Shown here piece after piece: positions 1-6,400 of a stretch of 6,729 bases of DNA (the first letter of the stretch is position 1; each line of letters starts with the position of its first letter). The position numbers were made by a program, and so were the translations under genes. The stretch spans positions 1-6,729 of the forward strand of contig JAJZFF010000096.1 in the NCBI GenBank assembly GCA_021805485.1, read 5' to 3'. This DNA comes from Pseudomonadota bacterium (GTDB taxonomy: Bacteria > Pseudomonadota > Alphaproteobacteria > Acetobacterales > Acetobacteraceae). The notes beneath the pieces were generated by a model, which saw only the letters and a list, made by a program, of their open reading frames with translations, searched no databases and was not told the DNA's origin.

Positions 1-1126
1 GGCCCTGCGGCCAGTAGCGCGTCAGGTCGGTCGCCGAAACCTGATCGACCGTCGCATCGATCGCGGCGGGCAGGGCGCCGCGCAGCGCGATCTGCCCCCG
101 CAGCCGCACCGCCGGTCCCGCTGTCCCGTTCGGTCCAGCAAGATCGATGCGCGCATCCGACAGCAATACCTCATTCCGCGTCGCCACCGCGTGGGCCTGC
201 AGGCCGGCGATCGGCACCTGCCCGGTACCCGCCGCAATGCCGCCGGCGGCTGCGCTGACGCCGAGATCGAGCTCCGGTGTCGTGAACCGGCCCACCGGCC
301 ACGATGCCGCCAGCATCACCGGCAGGTCGACCGCGGTGAACGGGCTGCTGGGTTTCATCAGCCGCCCCGGATCGAACGGGCCGAGCAATGCGGTCACCCG
401 TCCCGCGCCGGCATCCCCCGCGATCGTCAGGCCGAGCGGGATCACCTCGCCGCCATTGTGGAAATCGGCGCTTGCAGCCCCCCCCATCCGCCCGCCCGGA
501 TGGCGGGTAAAGACCAGCGCGCCATCGGTCGCCACCAGCTCCGGTAGCGCGCCGACGGGCTCGATTGCCACATGCGCGTCGGCAATGCGGATCGCCCGGA
601 GCGCCGAAAGATCGAGCAAGCCGGTGCGCGGCGATTGAGAAATCAGCGCGAGCAGTTCGCCCACCGCCTCGGGCGGCGCGGCCAGCCCGCCGGGCGCCTG
701 TAGCGCGGGGCGCAGCACGATGGCGGGATCATGCGCGATGATCCGGATCGGCGTGATCGCGCCCTTGATCAGTGCCGCGAGCGACAGCGTCACCCGCAGC
801 GTCGAGATCCGCGCCGCGACGACCCCCGAGCGGTTGCGGATAGCGATGTCGGCGAGACGCAGGTCGATCGGCGCGCCGCCGCGCCGGAACCCTTCCCAGG
901 CCAGCCCGGCCCGCCCAACCGTGACCGTCAGCCCCGGCTCGGCGGCACTTACCGCCGCCCCGATCCGCGCGGCGAGTGGCGGCAGGTCCACCGGCCCCTG
1001 GCCGAGCCGCCAGGCCGCGCCCCCCAGCAGCAGCAGCGCGACCAGCACAAGCGTGCCCGCCAGCCGCGCGCCGTGGTGCCCGACATGCCCGGCGACCCGC
1101 CCGGCTTGACGCAGCCGCCGCCTCAT
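1..1126 (-). CDS. YhdP/AsmA-like (DUF3971-type) envelope protein, N-terminal 375 residues, partial at the left edge
   Basis: The minus strand is open without a stop from an ATG at 1126 to the window edge; the C-terminus lies outside. The N-terminus is basic (MRRRLRQAGR), followed by one hydrophobic helix at about residues 21-39 and then GQGPVDLPPL at 42-51. This layout, a single inner-membrane anchor followed by a GP(I/V)xL segment and a long beta-rich, Gly/Ala/Val-rich periplasmic region, is typical of alphaproteobacterial AsmA-superfamily proteins of the YhdP/DUF3971 type, which usually exceed 1000 residues. Characterised relatives (E. coli YhdP, TamB, YdbH) help move phospholipids between inner and outer membranes; applying that role here is inference. 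A GGAAG ribosome site lies 6 bases before the ATG. The gene is divergent from glnE, with 17 bases between start codons. A run of eight G on the coding strand falls at residues 214-217. Another AsmA-superfamily branch is possible because the diagnostic C-terminal domain is not visible. Confidence 0.8.
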   Translation of the reverse strand, partial: MRRRLRQAGRVAGHVGHHGARLAGTLVLVALLLLGGAAWRLGQGPVDLPPLAARIGAAVSAAEPGLTVTVGRAGLAWEGFRRGGAPIDLRLADIAIRNRSGVVAARISTLRVTLSLAALIKGAITPIRIIAHDPAIVLRPALQAPGGLAAPPEAVGELLALISQSPRTGLLDLSALRAIRIADAHVAIEPVGALPELVATDGALVFTRHPGGRMGGAASADFHNGGEVIPLGLTIAGDAGAGRVTALLGPFDPGRLMKPSSPFTAVDLPVMLAASWPVGRFTTPELDLGVSAAAGGIAAGTGQVPIAGLQAHAVATRNEVLLSDARIDLAGPNGTAGPAVRLRGQIALRGALPAAIDATVDQVSATDLTRYWPQG

Positions 1127-1134
1127 CGAACACT
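1106..1134 (+). promoter_or_regulatory. Possible glnE promoter lying inside the start of the divergent gene
   Basis: TTGACG at 1106-1111 matches the housekeeping -35 consensus and, read as TTGACGC, the Caulobacter-type form. A 17-base spacer leads to a poor -10 (AACACT, 1129-1134); CATCGAAC at 1124-1131 is an equally imperfect alphaproteobacterial -10. Either would start transcription within about ten bases of the glnE ATG at 1144, which has no clear Shine-Dalgarno sequence. The -35 is good and the -10 is weak, so the call is tentative. Confidence 0.25.
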
Positions 1135-1137
1135 TCC
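1133..1137 (-). promoter_or_regulatory. Ribosome binding site of the YhdP-like gene
   Basis: On the minus strand GGAAG stands 6 bases before the ATG at 1126. No alternative in-frame start lies in the few codons immediately upstream, so this site supports the chosen start. It sits in the 17-base gap between the two divergent start codons. Confidence 0.5.
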
Positions 1138-1143
1138 GGCGGC

Positions 1144-4053
1144 ATGAACGAGTTCCTGGCGCCGGCTTCCGGATTTCCGCCCCCCGCCGACACGCGGGCC
1201 GCCGCGTCGTTCGTCGCGGATTTCGCCGCCATCGGCGCCGCCGCGCGGCGCTTCGCCGATGCGGCGCCGGGCCGCGCCCTGCTCGACTGTCTCGGCGGCA
1301 ATGCCCCGCATCTCGCCAATCTCGCCCTGCGCGAGTCCGATATTCCGCCGCGCGTGCTCGCCGAGGGCGCCGGCCCGGTGATGGACGAGGCGCTGGCCTT
1401 GCTGCGCGAAGCCGACCCGCTCGCCACCCGCGCCGCGATCGGCCGCATCCTGCGCGAGGTCAAGCGCCGCGCAGCACTGGCCATCGCGCTGGCCGACCTG
1501 TCGGGCGCCTGGGGCGTCGAGCAGGTCACCGCCGCGCTGTCCGACCTTGCGGATGCCAGCATCGGCCTCGCACTGCGCCATCTGCTGCGTCATCTGCACG
1601 AGCGCGGCACCATAAGCCTGCCCGATCCGGCCGACCCCGAACGGGCTAGCCGCTTCGCCGTGCTGGGCATGGGCAAGCTCGGCGCGCGCGAGCTGAACTA
1701 TTCGAGCGATATCGACCTCGTGCTGCTGTTCGATCCTTCATCTTCCGTTTACCGGGACGATTCGCAATCCGCCATGGCGCGCCTCGCGCGCGATCTCGTT
1801 CCGCTGCTCACCGAGCGCGATGCGGATGGCATGGTCTTCCGCGTCGATCTGCGCCTGCGCCCCGACCCCGCCGCCACCCCGCCGGTCGTCAGCCTCGCCG
1901 CCGCGCTCAGCTACTACGAAAGCCAGGGCCGCACCTGGGAGCGCGCCGCGTTTTCCAAGGCAAGGCCGGTCGCCGGTGACCGCGATTTCGGCGCATCCTT
2001 CCTCGAGCAGATTCGCCCCTTCATCTGGCGCCGCAATCTCGATTTTGCCGCCGTCGCCGAAATCCACGAGATGAAGCGGCGGATCGACCAGCGCCGGCGC
2101 GACGCCCCCGGCCGCATCGCCGGGCGCGACGTCAAGCTCGGCCGCGGCGGCATCCGCGAGATCGAGTTCATCGTGCAGACGCTGGAACTGGTCTGGGGTG
2201 GGCACGAGCCGGCGCTGCGCATCCCGGCGACGCTGCCGGCCCTGCGCGCGCTCGCCGCCGCCGGCCATCTGCCGCGCGCCGCCGCGCGCGACCTCGCCGC
2301 CGCCTATCGCGCGCTCCGCCAGGTCGAGCACCGGTTACAGATGGTCGAGGACCGCCAGACCCATACCCTGCCCGAAACCGAGGCCGGCCTCGCCCGCTTC
2401 GCCACCTTCATGAACATGCCAGATGCCGCGCGCTTCGCAGCATGGCTCGATGCGGTCTGCGAGACGGTGAACGCCATCTTCGCCGATTTCTTCGATACCG
2501 ATCCCGGCAGTGGCAAAGACGGCGCGCCCGATCCCGGCGAGTCCGGCGCCGCTCCCGACGCGTTCGCCGGCCAGGCGCAGTCGCTCGGCTTCGCCGATCC
2601 GCAACATCTCGCGGTCAGGCTCCGCCTCTGGCGCAACGGCACGCTGCCAGCGCTGCGCACCGCCCGCGCCCGCGAACTGCTCGATTCGATCATGCCCGCG
2701 CTCCTGCGCGCCCTCGGCCGCCAGACCGACCCCGATCTCGCCTTCCGCCGGTTCGACCGGATGCTGGAACGCCAGAGCGCCGGCGTCAGCCTGCTCTCGC
2801 TGTTTCAGCACAACCCCGCACTGCTCGACCGGCTGGCGACCGTCCTCGGCGCTGCCCCGCCGCTCGCCGACCATCTCGCCAGCCATCCCGGCGCGCTCGA
2901 TGCGCTGCTCGCCCCGGTTGCCCGCTTCACCCGCCCCGGCCCGGCGCTGCGCCGCCTGCTGCGCGACGCCGCCGATCTCGAAACCGCGCTCGACACGCTG
3001 CGCCGCTTCGTCCGGCGCGAGGAATTCCACCTCGCGGTCGCGACGCTGGAGCGCCGCATCGGCGCCGACCAGGCCTCGCTCTGGCGCACCGACCTCGCCG
3101 ATGCCGCGCTGGCCGCGCTGCTGCCGCGGGTGATGGCCGATTTCGCCGCCCGCCACGGCCGGGTGCGGGGCGGGCGCTTCGCCATCGTCGCCCTCGGCCG
3201 CGTCGGCGCGCGCGAGATGCAGCCCGGCTCCGATCTTGACCTGATGCTGATCTACGACCACCCGCCCGAAGCCGCCGCCGCCCGCCTGCCGCCCAGCCAG
3301 TATTTCCTGCGTCTCGCCCATGCGCTGGTCGCTGCCATCACCGCTCCCGGTGCCGAGGGGGCGATCTACGCGGTCGACATGCGGCTCCGCCCCTCCGGCA
3401 ACAAGGGGCCGGTCGCCGTCTCGCTCGCCGCCTTCCGCCGCTACCACGCCGAGGAAGCCTGGACGTGGGAACGCCTGGCGCTGACCCGTGCGCGCGTGCT
3501 CGCCGCCACTCGCGGCTTCGCGCCGGTGGTCGATGCCGAAATCCGCGCCGCCCTTGCGCGCGATATCCCGCCCGCGACCACGTGCGCCGACACGGTGGCG
3601 ATGCGCGCCCGCCTCGCGCGCGATGCGCCGCCCGCCGGCCCGTTCGACCTCAAGCACCGCGCCGGCGGCATGATGGAGCTCGGCTTCATCGCCGAGGCGC
3701 TGCAACTCGTCCATTTCCGCGGCGCGCCCTCGCGGTTCCGCCAGCGCACCGCCGAGGCGCTGGCGGAACTTGAGGCCTGCGGCGCGCTCGACCCCGCCGA
3801 GGCCGGCGCGCTCGCGGCGGCAGACCGATGGTATCGCGCCGTGCAGGCCATGCGCCGCATCACCGGCCTCGCCGATCCCCGCCCGGACTCTCCGAAATCC
3901 GCCCTTGCCCCCATTCTCGCCGCCGCCGGCGCGCTTGATTTCGACGGGATCATCGCCACGATGGAGGCGCAGGCCGCCGTCGTCCGCACGTCCTTCGTGC
4001 GCCATCTCGGCGATCCGCGCGGCATCACCAATCCACGAGGAGACACAGCATGA
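1144..4053 (+). CDS. glnE: Bifunctional glutamine synthetase adenylyltransferase / adenylyl-removing enzyme
   Basis: GlnE adenylylates glutamine synthetase when nitrogen is plentiful and removes AMP when it is scarce, under control of PII proteins in the cytoplasm. The 969 residues match the usual family length. The N-terminal adenylyl-removing half shows GMGKLGARELNYSSDIDL at 175-192 (metal-binding D189, D191), DLRLRP from D235 and KLGRGGIREIEF at 331-342. A Gly/Asp/Pro-rich linker spans about 454-473. The C-terminal adenylyltransferase half shows ALGRVGAREMQPGSDLDL at 684-700 (D697, D699), DMRLRPSG from D745 and a diverged DLKHRAGGMMELGF at 835-848. I chose ATG 1144 because the frame stays open upstream to 976 but those 56 codons encode low-complexity Ala/Pro/Arg sequence overlapping the divergent gene. 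There is no obvious Shine-Dalgarno site. The stop overlaps the bcp start (ATGA). Identity is secure; the exact start is less so. Confidence 0.95.
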   Translation: MNEFLAPASGFPPPADTRAAASFVADFAAIGAAARRFADAAPGRALLDCLGGNAPHLANLALRESDIPPRVLAEGAGPVMDEALALLREADPLATRAAIGRILREVKRRAALAIALADLSGAWGVEQVTAALSDLADASIGLALRHLLRHLHERGTISLPDPADPERASRFAVLGMGKLGARELNYSSDIDLVLLFDPSSSVYRDDSQSAMARLARDLVPLLTERDADGMVFRVDLRLRPDPAATPPVVSLAAALSYYESQGRTWERAAFSKARPVAGDRDFGASFLEQIRPFIWRRNLDFAAVAEIHEMKRRIDQRRRDAPGRIAGRDVKLGRGGIREIEFIVQTLELVWGGHEPALRIPATLPALRALAAAGHLPRAAARDLAAAYRALRQVEHRLQMVEDRQTHTLPETEAGLARFATFMNMPDAARFAAWLDAVCETVNAIFADFFDTDPGSGKDGAPDPGESGAAPDAFAGQAQSLGFADPQHLAVRLRLWRNGTLPALRTARARELLDSIMPALLRALGRQTDPDLAFRRFDRMLERQSAGVSLLSLFQHNPALLDRLATVLGAAPPLADHLASHPGALDALLAPVARFTRPGPALRRLLRDAADLETALDTLRRFVRREEFHLAVATLERRIGADQASLWRTDLADAALAALLPRVMADFAARHGRVRGGRFAIVALGRVGAREMQPGSDLDLMLIYDHPPEAAAARLPPSQYFLRLAHALVAAITAPGAEGAIYAVDMRLRPSGNKGPVAVSLAAFRRYHAEEAWTWERLALTRARVLAATRGFAPVVDAEIRAALARDIPPATTCADTVAMRARLARDAPPAGPFDLKHRAGGMMELGFIAEALQLVHFRGAPSRFRQRTAEALAELEACGALDPAEAGALAAADRWYRAVQAMRRITGLADPRPDSPKSALAPILAAAGALDFDGIIATMEAQAAVVRTSFVRHLGDPRGITNPRGDTA

Positions 4054-4523
4054 GCGTTGCCGAAGGCGACCAGGCGCCGGATTTCACCCTGCCCGCGACC
4101 GGCGGGCGCACCGTTTCGCGGGCCGGATACAAGGGCAGGCCCTTCATTCTCTATTTCTATCCGAAGGCCGACACGCCCGGCTGCACCAAGGAGGCCTGCG
4201 CCTTCCAGGAGGCGCTGCCGGCACTCGGCGGCATCGGTATCGACGTCATCGGCGTCTCGAAGGACAAGATGCCGGCGCTGGAGAAATTCGCCGCCAAATA
4301 CAATCTTGCCTTCCCGCTCGCCTCCGACGAATCCGGTGCCGTGGTCGAGGCCTTCGGCGCCTGGGTCGAGAAGTCGATGTATGGCCGCAAATACATGGGG
4401 ATCGACCGCTCGACCTTCCTCGTCGGGGCGGATGGCCGCATCGCGAAAGCATGGCGCGGCGTGAAGGTGCCCGGCCACGCCAAGGCGGTGATGGACGCCG
4501 CCGCCGCACTTCAGAAGGCATGA
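4050..4523 (+). CDS. bcp: Thioredoxin-dependent peroxiredoxin, Bcp/PrxQ type
   Basis: This 157-residue cytoplasmic protein reduces hydrogen peroxide and organic hydroperoxides, and is recycled by thioredoxin in characterised Bcp enzymes. It has the typical start GDQAPDFTLP (6-15), the active-site segment FYPKADTPGCTKEACAF (36-52) and an active-site arginine in GIDRSTFLV (R120). The peroxidatic cysteine is C45. C50, five residues later, is the expected resolving cysteine of the atypical 2-Cys arrangement seen in E. coli Bcp. Length is standard for the family. The start overlaps the glnE stop by 4 bases (ATGA), and GAGGAG at 4037-4042 lies 7 bases before the ATG, so translation is probably coupled to glnE. 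The link between nitrogen control and peroxide removal is only positional. A GC-rich hairpin begins right after the stop. Confidence 0.95.
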   Translation: MSVAEGDQAPDFTLPATGGRTVSRAGYKGRPFILYFYPKADTPGCTKEACAFQEALPALGGIGIDVIGVSKDKMPALEKFAAKYNLAFPLASDESGAVVEAFGAWVEKSMYGRKYMGIDRSTFLVGADGRIAKAWRGVKVPGHAKAVMDAAAALQKA

Positions 4524-4538
4524 CCCCGCCTGGCGGGG
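4524..4538 (+). terminator. GC-rich hairpin after bcp, possible weak terminator or mRNA stabiliser
   Basis: CCCCGCC-T-GGCGGGG starts at the base after the bcp stop and is a perfect inverted repeat; a realistic fold is CCCCG/CGGGG with a 5-base loop. No T-run follows, so it is not a classical intrinsic terminator. It may slow polymerase or protect the 3' end of a glnE-bcp message. The remaining bases to 4617 hold only the dsbB promoter-like element described separately. Confidence 0.3.
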
Positions 4539-4582
4539 CCACCGGCGCCACGGATCGTGATGCCCGGCTTGCGCCCGCCGCA

Positions 4583-4611
4583 TTGCGCGTCGCCAACCGC
4601 TCCGGCATATC
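4583..4611 (+). promoter_or_regulatory. Possible dsbB promoter close to the start codon
   Basis: TTGCGC (4583-4588), a 17-base spacer and CATATC (4606-4611) resemble -35 and -10 boxes. Read as the alphaproteobacterial -10 GCTANAWC, GGCATATC at 4604-4611 matches six of eight positions, counting the free one. Only 6 bases separate it from the dsbB ATG, so a transcript would begin at or near the start codon. No Shine-Dalgarno sequence precedes that ATG. The -35 is mediocre. Confidence 0.25.
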
Positions 4612-4617
4612 CGCAGC

Positions 4618-5094
4618 ATGACATCGCACCGGCGTTACGGTCTCTTTCTCGCCCTTGCCGCTTTCGCCGCCCTCGGCACCGCTTATTTCGCCCAGGACGT
4701 GCTGCGGATGATCCCATGTCCGCTCTGCTATATCGAGCGCTGGCCCTGGCGCATCGCCGCCGCCCTCGGCATTCTCGCGGCGATCCTGCCGCGCCTGCCG
4801 GCACGAGTGCTGATCAGCCTCGCTGCGCTGGCGCTCTTCGTCAACGTGGCGATCGCCTTCGTCCATGTCGGCGCCGAGCAGCACTGGTGGAAGAGCCCGC
4901 TGCCGGAATGCAACGCGCCGCCGCCCTCCTTCGGCGCCAACCTGCCGCTCCGCCCTTCCGCCTCGTGCGACGCGCCGGTCTTCCTCATCCCCGGCCTGCC
5001 GATCTCCTTCGCGACGATGGACCTGATCTGGTCGCTGGTGGTGGCGCTGGCGGCAAGTGCGCATATCTTCCGCGATAGACGGAGCAACGCATGA
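4618..5094 (+). CDS. dsbB: Disulfide bond formation protein B (inner-membrane thiol:quinone oxidoreductase)
   Basis: DsbB re-oxidises the periplasmic thiol oxidase DsbA and passes the electrons to ubiquinone. The 158 residues form a four-helix membrane protein, with hydrophobic segments near 8-26, 43-57, 64-84 and 130-150. CPLC at 34-37, followed by YIER with R41, matches the CxLCxxxR redox and quinone-contact motif of E. coli DsbB (C41, C44, R48). C98 (LPEC) and C117 (ASCDAP), in the loop between helices three and four, form the second redox pair. FLIPGLPISF at 122-131 is typical of alphaproteobacterial members. All four catalytic cysteines are present. No dsbA is visible in the window. The 94-base gap after bcp carries a hairpin and a promoter-like element, suggesting a separate transcript start. 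The stop overlaps the coq7 start by 4 bases. Confidence 0.93.
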   Translation: MTSHRRYGLFLALAAFAALGTAYFAQDVLRMIPCPLCYIERWPWRIAAALGILAAILPRLPARVLISLAALALFVNVAIAFVHVGAEQHWWKSPLPECNAPPPSFGANLPLRPSASCDAPVFLIPGLPISFATMDLIWSLVVALAASAHIFRDRRSNA

Positions 5095-5639
5095 GCAAAG
5101 ACATCGACTATCTCCCCGGCGATCGTCCGCCGCGCGCGGAAATCGCCCGCATGATCCGGGTTGACCATGCCGGCGAGTTCGGTGCCAAGCAGATCTATGC
5201 CGGCCAGCTCGCCGTGCTCGGCCGCGGGCGCCACGGCGACACGTTGCGCCACATGAAGGCGCAGGAGCAGGTCCATCTCGATACGTTCTCGCGCCTGATC
5301 GGCGAGCGCCGGGTGCGCCCGACGGCGCTGCTGCCGCTTTGGCGCATCGCCGGCTTCGCCCTCGGCGCCGCCACCGCGGCGATGGGCCCGCGCGCTGCCA
5401 TGGCCTGCACCGTCGCCGTCGAGGAAACCATCGATGCGCATTACGCCGCCCAGCGCGACCGCCTGGGCGATGCGGAGCCCGAGCTTTCCGCGACGATCGA
5501 GACCTTCCGCCAGGAGGAGCTGGAACACCGCGATATCGGCCTTGCCAACGAGGCCGAGCAGGCGCCGTTCTACCGTTTGCTCTCGGGCACCATCCGCGCC
5601 GGCTGCCGCGCTGCCATCGCGATCAGCGAACGGATCTGA
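5091..5639 (+). CDS. coq7: 5-demethoxyubiquinol hydroxylase, di-iron Coq7 family
   Basis: Coq7 hydroxylates the demethoxyubiquinone ring in the penultimate step of ubiquinone synthesis, at the membrane surface. The 182 residues contain the two Exxx...ExxH half-sites of the di-iron carboxylate fold. The first is E29 (VDHAGEFGA) with E59 and H62 (EQVHLDTF). The second is E111 or E112 (VEETIDAHY) with E143 and H146 (EELEHRD). Every expected ligand is present, so the enzyme should be active. It lacks the flavin-binding motifs of the unrelated UbiF monooxygenases that do the same step in E. coli. GGAG at 5081-5084 lies 6 bases before the ATG, and the start overlaps the dsbB stop (ATGA), so translation is probably coupled. 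Its neighbours fit well: DsbB uses ubiquinone, and the next gene resembles COQ9. Confidence 0.95.
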   Translation: MSKDIDYLPGDRPPRAEIARMIRVDHAGEFGAKQIYAGQLAVLGRGRHGDTLRHMKAQEQVHLDTFSRLIGERRVRPTALLPLWRIAGFALGAATAAMGPRAAMACTVAVEETIDAHYAAQRDRLGDAEPELSATIETFRQEELEHRDIGLANEAEQAPFYRLLSGTIRAGCRAAIAISERI

Positions 5640-5672
5640 GCAGCCGCGCGCCCCAACGAAAGGGCAAGGCGG

Positions 5673-5701
5673 TTGGCAGCGGCGCCCGGCCGTCCTACAT
5701 C
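5673..5701 (+). promoter_or_regulatory. Promoter-like element just before the COQ9-like gene
   Basis: TTGGCA at 5673-5678, a 17-base spacer and TACATC at 5696-5701 form a good bipartite promoter. The octamer CCTACATC (5694-5701) fits seven of eight positions of the Caulobacter-type -10 GCTANAWC, counting the free one. Seven bases separate it from the ATG at 5709, so initiation would fall at or beside the start codon. That agrees with the absence of a Shine-Dalgarno sequence there. Inferred by eye only. Confidence 0.4.
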
Positions 5702-5708
5702 TCGATGC

Positions 5709-6362
5709 ATGAGCAGCACGGAACGCTTCGAGCAGGATCTCGTCAGGGCCGCCTTCGAGCTGGGCGCCGCACAGGGGTGGCGCCGCGTCTCCGTCGCCGC
5801 CGCCGCGCGTCATGGCGGGCTGGATCTCGACCGCGCCCGCCGCGGCTTCGCCTGCACCGGCATGATCCTCGCCCGCTTCGGCCGCCTTGCCGACATGCAC
5901 GCCCTTCACGGGGCCGCGACGGATGGAGCGGTGCGCGACCGATTGTTCGATCTCATCATGCGCCGGATCGACTTTCTTCAGCAGCATCGCGCCGGCGTGA
6001 TCGCCCTGATGCGCCACGCCCCCACGGACCCGCTGCTCGCCTGCTGGCTCACCCGCGCCAATCTCGCCGCGATGGGCTGGATGCTGGAAGGCGCGGGCAT
6101 TTCCTCCGCCGGCTTGCGCGGCGCCATCCGCAAGCGCGGCCTGCTCGCCGTCTGGGCCTGGACGCTACGCGCCTGGCTGCGCGACGAGTCCGAGGACCTG
6201 TCCGCCACCATGGCCGCGCTCGATGTCGCGCTGATGCGTGCCGAGCAGGCCGCCCTGCAATTCGCTGGGCTCCCCCGCGCGCCGGTGGCAGCCGATCCCG
6301 CCGGCGACGCGCCGTTCACCCCCGACCCTGACCTTTCTGACGAAGCGGCGGACAACGCATAG
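5709..6362 (+). CDS. COQ9-like / TetR-fold protein, probable ubiquinone-synthesis accessory factor
   Basis: The 217-residue product begins like a TetR-type three-helix bundle: LVRAAFELGAAQGW (11-24), SVAAAARHGGL (28-38) and a third helix at about 39-50. An all-helical core follows with DRLFDLIMRRIDFLQQHRAG (77-96), GWMLEGAGIS (123-132) and WLRDESEDLSATMAALD (156-172); the last resembles the COQ9 C-terminal pattern of a Trp/acidic stretch followed by Thr and LD. The third helix lacks the usual TetR YxHF recognition segment. COQ9 has a TetR fold but binds lipid and presents substrate to COQ7, and the gene immediately upstream is coq7, so I favour a COQ9-type role. A true transcriptional regulator remains possible. 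A Pro/Asp/Ala-rich tail from about 189 looks disordered. I chose ATG 5709; an in-frame TTG at 5673 would add 12 low-complexity residues but overlaps the promoter-like element. No Shine-Dalgarno site precedes the ATG. Confidence 0.7.
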   Translation: MSSTERFEQDLVRAAFELGAAQGWRRVSVAAAARHGGLDLDRARRGFACTGMILARFGRLADMHALHGAATDGAVRDRLFDLIMRRIDFLQQHRAGVIALMRHAPTDPLLACWLTRANLAAMGWMLEGAGISSAGLRGAIRKRGLLAVWAWTLRAWLRDESEDLSATMAALDVALMRAEQAALQFAGLPRAPVAADPAGDAPFTPDPDLSDEAADNA

Positions 6363-6400
6363 CCCCTCGCGATTTCACAGTGCCGGGTCTAGACTTGCGC

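Noticed and set aside
147..638. Plus-strand open frames of up to 163 codons opposite the YhdP-like gene
   Set aside because: The minus-strand frame gives a membrane anchor and a recognisable family layout. The plus-strand products are Pro/Ala/Arg-rich with no motif.
976..1143. Upstream extension of glnE by 56 codons
   Set aside because: The extra residues are low-complexity and lie over the start of the divergent gene, and GlnE at 969 residues is already normal length.
2335..4005. A 556-codon open frame on the minus strand inside glnE
   Set aside because: It is antisense to a well-recognised enzyme, has low-complexity Gly/Ala/Arg composition and shows no family motifs. Such frames are a by-product of extreme third-position GC.
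5640..5672. Possible terminator between coq7 and the COQ9-like gene (GCCC...GGGC near 5651-5664)
   Set aside because: The stem is only four pairs with an eight-base loop and no T-run follows.
4728..6017. A 429-codon open frame on the minus strand across dsbB, coq7 and the COQ9-like gene
   Set aside because: It is antisense to three genes with clear motifs, its own sequence is unrecognisable, and it crosses gene borders without regard to them.
6384..6398. Sigma-54-like GG-N10-GC arrangement with TTGC before the phasin gene
   Set aside because: Only the GG, TTGC and one other position agree with the -24/-12 consensus. In DNA this GC-rich such matches are common by chance.
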